Origin: Salticus scenicus
Taxonomy: Eukaryota > Arthropoda > Arachnida > Araneae > Salticidae
Direction: 5' to 3'
Length of the DNA: 64,000 nt
NCBI GenBank assembly: GCA_963930645.1
Contig: OZ005655.1
Coordinates: 138,059,456 to 138,123,455, forward strand
In this document: positions 58,587 to 64,000 of the stretch, in pieces
Position numbering within the stretch: the first letter of the stretch is position 1
How the letters are laid out: the number at the start of each line of letters is the position of its first letter
Program-made: the position numbers and the translations under genes
Notes under the pieces: generated by a model
What the model was told of the DNA's origin: nothing
Seen by the model: the letters and a program-made list of their open reading frames with translations, nothing else
The model's database searches: none

Positions 58587-58729
58587 TAAATGAAATCACA
58601 ACAAGTATTTCTTATATATTTGCTGTATAAACAAGTATAAATAGAGAAAATTCAAAATTCCGTTTACATAAAAGCAAGGATTGAATTTCATTAAAAGTAA
58701 AGGTATTAAATAAATAAATAAATAAAAAT

Positions 58730-59099
58730 AAAACTAGTATGTTGTCCTCACCACAAGACTTTCTTCTATATTTTCTAATACAAATTCGCTCAGTACAGAT
58801 AATTTACTAAAGCTATTATTTATTAAAATTACCTACCATAATGAATGCAGACGATTTTCATCTTAGAAAAAAATTACATTGTGCAAAGAAAGACAGATTT
58901 ATTCTCCATAAATAGTATATTAAAAAATGCGTTTTCATAGTGGTTATTTTACTTATCAAATTTTGTACAGTTATACACCATAGAAGTTGAGATATAGCTT
59001 TTCCGGCTCGGGGAAAATTGCAGGACAGCAGCGCCACCTATTGGCCGATATGCATCCAAATTGAATCGGCATAATGTCTGATTATGGTCTTTTCAAATA

Positions 59100-59138
<39 letters not shown>

Positions 59139-59775
59139 ATTATTATTATTATATACAATAGAACCTGAGATATCTCTTTCCCCCTTAAATTATGGAAATC
59201 GTTGTATAGCACCGCCACCTATTGAATTATTGGTACCAAACGTGGGAAGACTATAAATTATATCATGGTACATCCACATATAAATTTATGTGCAATTTTG
59301 TTTAGTAGTTCCTGATATATAGCCTTTCCTTAAACTGTAAAAATCAACGCAACCTTTTGAGAAATTGACATAAAAAGTTGATAGGGACTAGGTTATGTCA
59401 AGGTGCATCTACATGTAAATTTATATGCAATTATCTGCAGTAGTTCCTGAGATATAGCATTCCCTTAAATTGCGGAAATCACTGTATAGCAGCGCTATCT
59501 GTTGAGCGATGGGCACCAAAAGTTGATAGGCTCTAATTTATGTCAAGGTGTATTTATTTATGAATTTATAGGTAATTATGTGCAGTAGTTCAAGAGATAC
59601 AGTCACCACAAAATTTTTGTCACACACATACAGAGACACAGACTGATATTTTCTAGAAATAGTCAAATCGTGTTCGGAACTCTCAAAACGTCCAAATTCA
59701 TCAAAAACCGGAAGGTGAAAATTTTTACGAATCTAATACCTTCTTCTACTGAATATAGAAGAAAGTAAAAAAAAA
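58730..59775 (+). repeat. ACTAGTATG...TATAGAAGAA family, copy 3, with internal ~150-180-bp repeats
   Basis: It starts AACTAGTATGTTGTCCTCAC and ends ATATAGAAGAAAGTAAAAA. The short end motif ACTTTCTTCTATAT at the start is the inverse of ATATAGAAGAAAGT at the end. Internal units contain GAGATATAGC, TTAAATTGCGGAAATC and AGCGCCACCT about four times. Confidence 0.7.
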
Positions 59776-60025
59776 CTTGTAAACTGCGAAATCTTTTCAT
59801 TTTCCAGAATTTAAATGCGAGGTTATACTGTATTTGTATTTCTTTAATTTATATATTAACAACAGTCGAGAAAGATTCATAATACTTTTCTAATTTTCAT
59901 ACAATTTTTTTCAAAAGATACATATTAGTTCCGTTGAAGAAAAGAAAACAGATCCAGATACAAATACGGATCTAATTTTCTGGCGGATATCCGCGGATAC
60001 GAATAGGGTGCTCCGGCACATGTCT

Positions 60026-60242
60026 GCCCACCAGCGGCTGAGCGGTTCAGCGCTCGAAGCTGGTAGATGGGAAGTGTCGGGTTCGATCCCAGATTGCGCT
60101 CGTCGACCTAGCCGCTCGGAACACGCGTAAATACGGGCTAGGACCCCTTAGAAAGACTCAAACGGAGGGAATTCCCCCTATAGGCCTAGGACACATCTGG
60201 AGTCAATCGGCCTTAAATCCTCCAACCAAACAACCAACCGAT
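60026..60242 (+). mobile_element. tRNA-derived SINE family 2, copy 2
   Basis: A-box-like AGCGGCTGAGCGGTTC at about 60033 and B box GGGTTCGATCCC at 60079-60090, followed by the body shared with 10414-10628. The tail is a CCAAC repeat. ACATGTCT flanks it (60018-60025 and 60243-60250). Confidence 0.9.
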
Positions 60243-60349
60243 ACATGTCTAGTATGTGCAAAATGTTTAAATTAGTTACATAGTTGTAAACATTCCTGTA
60301 AATTTATGTTCATAATTGTAAAAAAAATATTTTGAAAGGTGTTCTCAAG

Positions 60350-60480
60350 TCGACTCGACTTGTTGAAAACCAAACCCGATCCGCAAGAAAAAAAATTCAG
60401 TCAACCCGACCCGCACGAAAAAAAGATCAGTCAACCCGACCCGAACCTGATCCGCAAGAGAAAAAAATTCTGTCAACATA
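60350..60480 (+). repeat. ACCCGACCCG-rich repeat block 2
   Basis: Three units of about 34 bp contain CAACCCGACCCGCACGAAAA or close variants. They resemble the block at 57425. Confidence 0.75.
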
Positions 60481-60484
60481 AAAG

Positions 60485-61383
60485 TTCTCTAAACATAAAA
60501 GTTACACTAATTTTTCTCTTAAATTTCTAATGTCAAGTATCCTATTACACTAATATTATAAGAAACGAAATGTATTATTAACCCAGCATGATCTCAGAAT
60601 GAAATGCCTCACTCACTAGGCTATCCATTCTTCCTCCACTTTGATACATTTACCTTATCCTAGTTTTTGTTGTTTAATTTTATTAGGCTCAGTTTTATGC
60701 AACTCCATATGTACTATTTTTAACGTAATAATTCTCATGATAATCCATTATTATGCAAAAATTCAACTTAATTTTGTATGATAAAAAAAAAAAAAAAAAA
60801 AATCCTGAAACTTTAATAACTTATGCAATTGCGTAAGTTTCGCACAGGTTTGTTAGCGTACTGTTAAAATAGTGTACTGCTGCGCTACTGAGCTTGTATT
60901 TGATTTCCAAAATATTCATTTGATAAATGATGATACAGCAATGCTTAGACTTAGATTCTTCACTGTCTCTGATTCTGAGAATGACTCAAACAGTTGAAAC
61001 TGGTCATAATCTTAATCAAATATTCAATTAAAAAAAAAAAAAAAAAATCAGGACAAAATTTTAAAATACTCTTAATTACAAAATTCACATGCATTAGTGA
61101 AAATTTTAGAGAAAAATCTTAACATAAAATTACAACTTTATTTTTTAAATCATACTAATATTTTTTAATTTCATACTAATAGTAAACACTAATAGTAAAC
61201 CAAAATAACTTTTCCTTTTACTGAAAAATGTAATGCCAACACTTGAAAATTTATTGAAACAGTATGTAATTTTATTACACATCAGGTTACACAGAAGAAA
61301 AAAAAAATGCATAACAAAGAATTATTTTAAACTTGATGTTGGTAAAAGGAAATGAATGAAAAAATCAAATCGCTAGCAACTTC

Positions 61384-61422
<39 letters not shown>

Positions 61423-61623
61423 TTATTGCACCGTCAAATATAGCAACAACAAAAAATTATAAGACTCACTGCCATAAGATATCCATAAAAACCAACATTC
61501 TCAAAAAAAAAAAAAAAAAAAAAAAACTATCTCTCGATAACAATGTAGTTTAGCTTCGGTTTTACGCATAAAGATCAACGTCATTTTAAATGTTCTCTCA
61601 CTAAGTAAAATGCTTAAAATAGT

Positions 61624-61659
<36 letters not shown>

Positions 61660-61790
61660 ATGTTGTCAAAAAGACTCTATTAAATGAAATCTGCGTTCAA
61701 CCGAATTTTTTTAAGCTCAATATTATTCTTAAAAAATTAATAAAAACGAAACATTTCCCTATTGAATAACGTTACGGAAGCTGGAAAGCA
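60485..61790. other. Gene-free AT-rich stretch
   Basis: A-runs at 60783, 61030, 61505 and 61629, and TTA repeats at 61388-61422. No coding signal. Confidence 0.55.
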
Positions 61791-61852
61791 GGGTATAGCG
61801 AACGCTGGCGCCCTCTGTTAACGTTAGAAAACAACATCGCAAAATTTCAGCG

Positions 61853-62314
61853 TTACTTTCGTCTCCTCTTAAATAATACTCCGTGGGTGAGATAGTACTT
61901 CCATTTTTCCGCGCCTCCAAAGAGACTACAACTGTTTATTATATATTTTGACAATATACATGCATATGTGAGGTAGAAGTACTTCCATTTTTCCGCGCCT
62001 CCAAAGAGACTACATCTTTCGCCTGTCTCATGATTAGTTTCAGCTGAATTGTAACCACTTTTTTTACCGACAAAAGAAGTTCCGAGGAAAACCCGCATTA
62101 TATGTAAACAGACGTGTTCACTTTCTTTTTTTAAGCTTCGTCTTTCTTCATATTTCAAATTAGCACAGACGGTGCTCAGTTGTAATACTTTTATAATCAC
62201 CTTAAAACATTGTAAATATTTAACAGTAAATTCGTCTCCGCAATTAAATGTATCAGTGTTTAGTAATCCAGAGTAATTATTTAAGTGCTTCAGTGACTTA
62301 TTCTGAAATTTCAT
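61853..62314 (-). CDS. Unrecognised 153-codon ORF with in-frame duplication
   Basis: This is the longest open frame after the Tc1 transposase half. I recognise no family. The product begins MKFQNKSLKHLNNYSGLLNT and ends in a basic KRRRK. CSLFGGAEKWKYYLT occurs twice near the C-terminus because a 37-bp segment is duplicated exactly (61894-61930 and 61978-62014), 84 bp apart, so the frame is kept. The sequence between the two copies contains the empty-site match to the element at 54479-57036. The last codons (HGVLFKRRR) match the inverted flank at 57052-57086. The region is less AT-rich than its surroundings. It may be a chance ORF within an old repeat, or an exon; no splice sites were established. 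Confidence 0.3.
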   Translation of the reverse strand: MKFQNKSLKHLNNYSGLLNTDTFNCGDEFTVKYLQCFKVIIKVLQLSTVCANLKYEERRSLKKESEHVCLHIMRVFLGTSFVGKKSGYNSAETNHETGERCSLFGGAEKWKYFYLTYACILSKYIINSCSLFGGAEKWKYYLTHGVLFKRRRK

Positions 62315-62319
62315 GAATT

Positions 62320-62740
62320 GATTGACTAGACTAGTTGAGTCTTGATTATGAGAAGCTCTGTGTTTTTTCCTACAAATAATGGGAGCTCTATTACGAAATG
62401 TGAAATTTCGTTTTTAAGATAAATGCACGGGTTAATTTTAATTTTAAAAGTCAAGAATCCATCGAAGTTAAATCAAAAATGTTTCATCGAAATAGTTTTG
62501 ATACCTAAGGATCTCCTCACAGATGATGGCTGAGTACAGGATTTTTTTTTTTTTTTTTCGTTCTGATTTGTTATCAGATAAATAAATAAAAGTTTTCTGA
62601 ATATGATACTTTGACTGACTGTGAAACTTAGATTATCTTATTATAAAAAAGAGTATCATTATATCTCACTATTACAGAAATCTATATTTTGAATGTGATT
62701 TAAGGGATTTTTTAAAACATGAAATATTTTAATTTGAAAT
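62320..62740. other. AT-rich spacer
   Basis: A T-run at 62542-62558. Nothing else recognised. Confidence 0.5.
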
Positions 62741-62745
62741 ATTAC

Positions 62746-62975
62746 TTAACCCTTTGCGGCGCAAGACAATTTGAAACATTTAAATTATACTGCCACCGGA
62801 ATTCATGAACTAAATTAAACTAAAAGAAATTTTATATTTTAAGGTGTAAAATACCGGCCTTTTCTGATATGTTATAAACGTGAATTTTTGCTAAAATATT
62901 TCCGGGATGAAATTTTGCAGCTGGATCTTAAATTTTGCGTCCTCGTGGCGAGGACCCCGCGCGTTAAGGGGTTAA
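62746..62975. mobile_element. TTAA MITE (TTAACCCTTTGCGGCGC family), intact copy
   Basis: TTAACCCTTTGCGGCGCAAG at the left and GCGCGTTAAGGGGTTAA at the right enclose 230 bp. It matches 14988-15198 closely and ends in a single TTAAGGGG where that copy carries an insertion. Confidence 0.87.
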
Positions 62976-62979
62976 GAAG

Positions 62980-64000
62980 AATAAAGAAATATATTGAATA
63001 AAAGAGTATATAATATATCACTTTTGAATGAAAAAAATATGTATTGTTGGGATTAATGCATTGTATACTATTAAATATGAGATATTTTAATTGAAATATC
63101 ACTTTTGGAGAAATAACTGTGTTGTGGTTTATTCGGATATTGTAACAAAAAATAAAAGGCCTTTCTAAATAAAGCCATATAAAATGACCTTTTATTTTTA
63201 TTAGATGGATTAGTGTTAGATACCCGCTAAGGCTAAAGTTGCAGATTTAATAAAAGAAAATAAATAGTTCTAAAGATTACGACGAAAATTTTGTGAAAGC
63301 ACGTTTTGAAGTAAATGTTTCAAACGAAGCGAAAAATATCAACAGATCGAAAGTTAAAATTAATGAAAATAATTCGTAAAATAGTTCTGAAATTAATATA
63401 CCCAAACAACAGAATTTACTTAAGTTGATGTCACGTTTTGACAGTACGGGTGATATCAGCGTATATTTAATCTTATTTGAAAAACAAATAGCGAGAATAA
63501 ACATTAACAGAGGCTGTTATGTTACTTATTTAAGGAATCTATTACCTTAAGATATTGTCAGTATTATCACTAGGGGACCTGTGGGTCTATTCTGGCCTGT
63601 TCGCTTCGTTATATTCCTTCGGAATTCAACGATCTTCGGAATATAACGATAATTTGTTATTCTGGGCTGTTGCGATCGAAATTTTAGCGATATTTATCTT
63701 CGTTATTTTTCGAGAGCTCTAAGGCTGTCGTTGAGTGGCTCTTGTATTCGTTACAATATGGCGCGCCTTTTTGGTATGATAAAGTTGTTTAATCATTCTT
63801 TTTTGTTTGTTTGTTTTTTAAAGAAATAGTTATGATTTATGAAATAAGGAAACTTGGTTAAAGAAATGTTAGCAAAGCTTAAAATACATAGAATGTAAGC
63901 AAAAATTAATCACCTTTTCCGACACATATCCAAATTTAAATAAAGTGAAAACGGAATAAAATACAAACTTTATTATTTTAAAATTATGAAAATTTCAACT
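62980..64000. other. Right edge without recognised gene
   Basis: From 63570 to 63770 composition is more balanced. CGTTATATTCC (63607) and GGAATATAACG (63639) form an inverted repeat, and TATTCTGGCCTGTT and TATTCTGGGCTGTT form a direct pair. ATGGCGCGCC at about 63758 opens a short frame (MARLFGMIKLFNHS). A 5' gene end beyond the window is possible but unsupported. Confidence 0.35.

Noticed and set aside
60026..60095. Possible tRNA gene with A and B boxes
   Set aside because: The sequence continues into a SINE body shared with 10414-10628 and is flanked by ACATGTCT on both sides.

Overview
The window looks like non-coding, transposon-rich DNA from an arthropod nuclear genome, most probably a spider. 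It is very AT-rich, packed with A/T homopolymers of 15-35 bases and TA, CA and AAT microsatellites, and has no dense ORFs, operons or ribosome binding sites. The spider attribution is inference: the repeat families look like ones I associate with araneid genomes, and I could not search. No intact host protein gene was found. The only host-like coding signals are a possible first exon of a THAP zinc-finger protein (57276-57411) and an unrecognised 153-codon ORF (minus strand, 61853-62314). Nearly everything else that can be named is a transposable element or its relic.

Layout. 1-3.7 kb is a nest of cut-and-paste elements: a Tc1-like transposase half, a long-TIR Tc1/mariner-type element (copy 1) carrying a TTAA MITE and a 956-bp TIR transposon, all sitting in a deleted mariner-like element. 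4.7-5.7 kb is an unclassified interspersed repeat. 6.8-7.4 kb and 15.7-16.4 kb hold two arrays of one ~120-bp tandem repeat; the second is broken by a perfect 59-bp-arm hairpin. 7.9-8.9, 14.99-15.64, 21.2-22.3, 47.6-48.1, 55.3-55.6 and 62.7-63.0 kb hold TTAA-flanked (piggyBac-like) non-autonomous elements, one inserted inside the terminus of another. 10.1-12.1 kb has SINEs of two families, with further copies at 50.3 and 60.0 kb. 26.1-27.1 kb is a Tc3-like pseudogene and 29.7-31.6 kb a DD34E Tc1 pseudogene on the minus strand. 33.4-36.0 kb is an old hAT-like element that encloses a 239-bp higher-order satellite, a Helitron-like protein fragment and a second related minisatellite. 45 kb and 51.4-52.65 kb carry Penelope-like elements; the second has an 11-bp target duplication, a GIY-YIG domain and a hammerhead-like fold. 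54.5-57.04 kb is the full-length second copy of the long-TIR element, and a matching empty site lies at 61.94 kb. 57.7-59.8 kb is a block of repeats recurring at 27.1 kb.

How the parts work together. The elements form interleaved layers, and paralogous copies act as empty-site controls for one another. This gives base-level insertion sites and target duplications for many families from this single window: TA for Tc1/mariner types, TTAA for piggyBac-like, 8 bp for hAT, 7 bp for one MITE, and 8-14 bp for SINEs and Penelope. No cellular pathway can be inferred.
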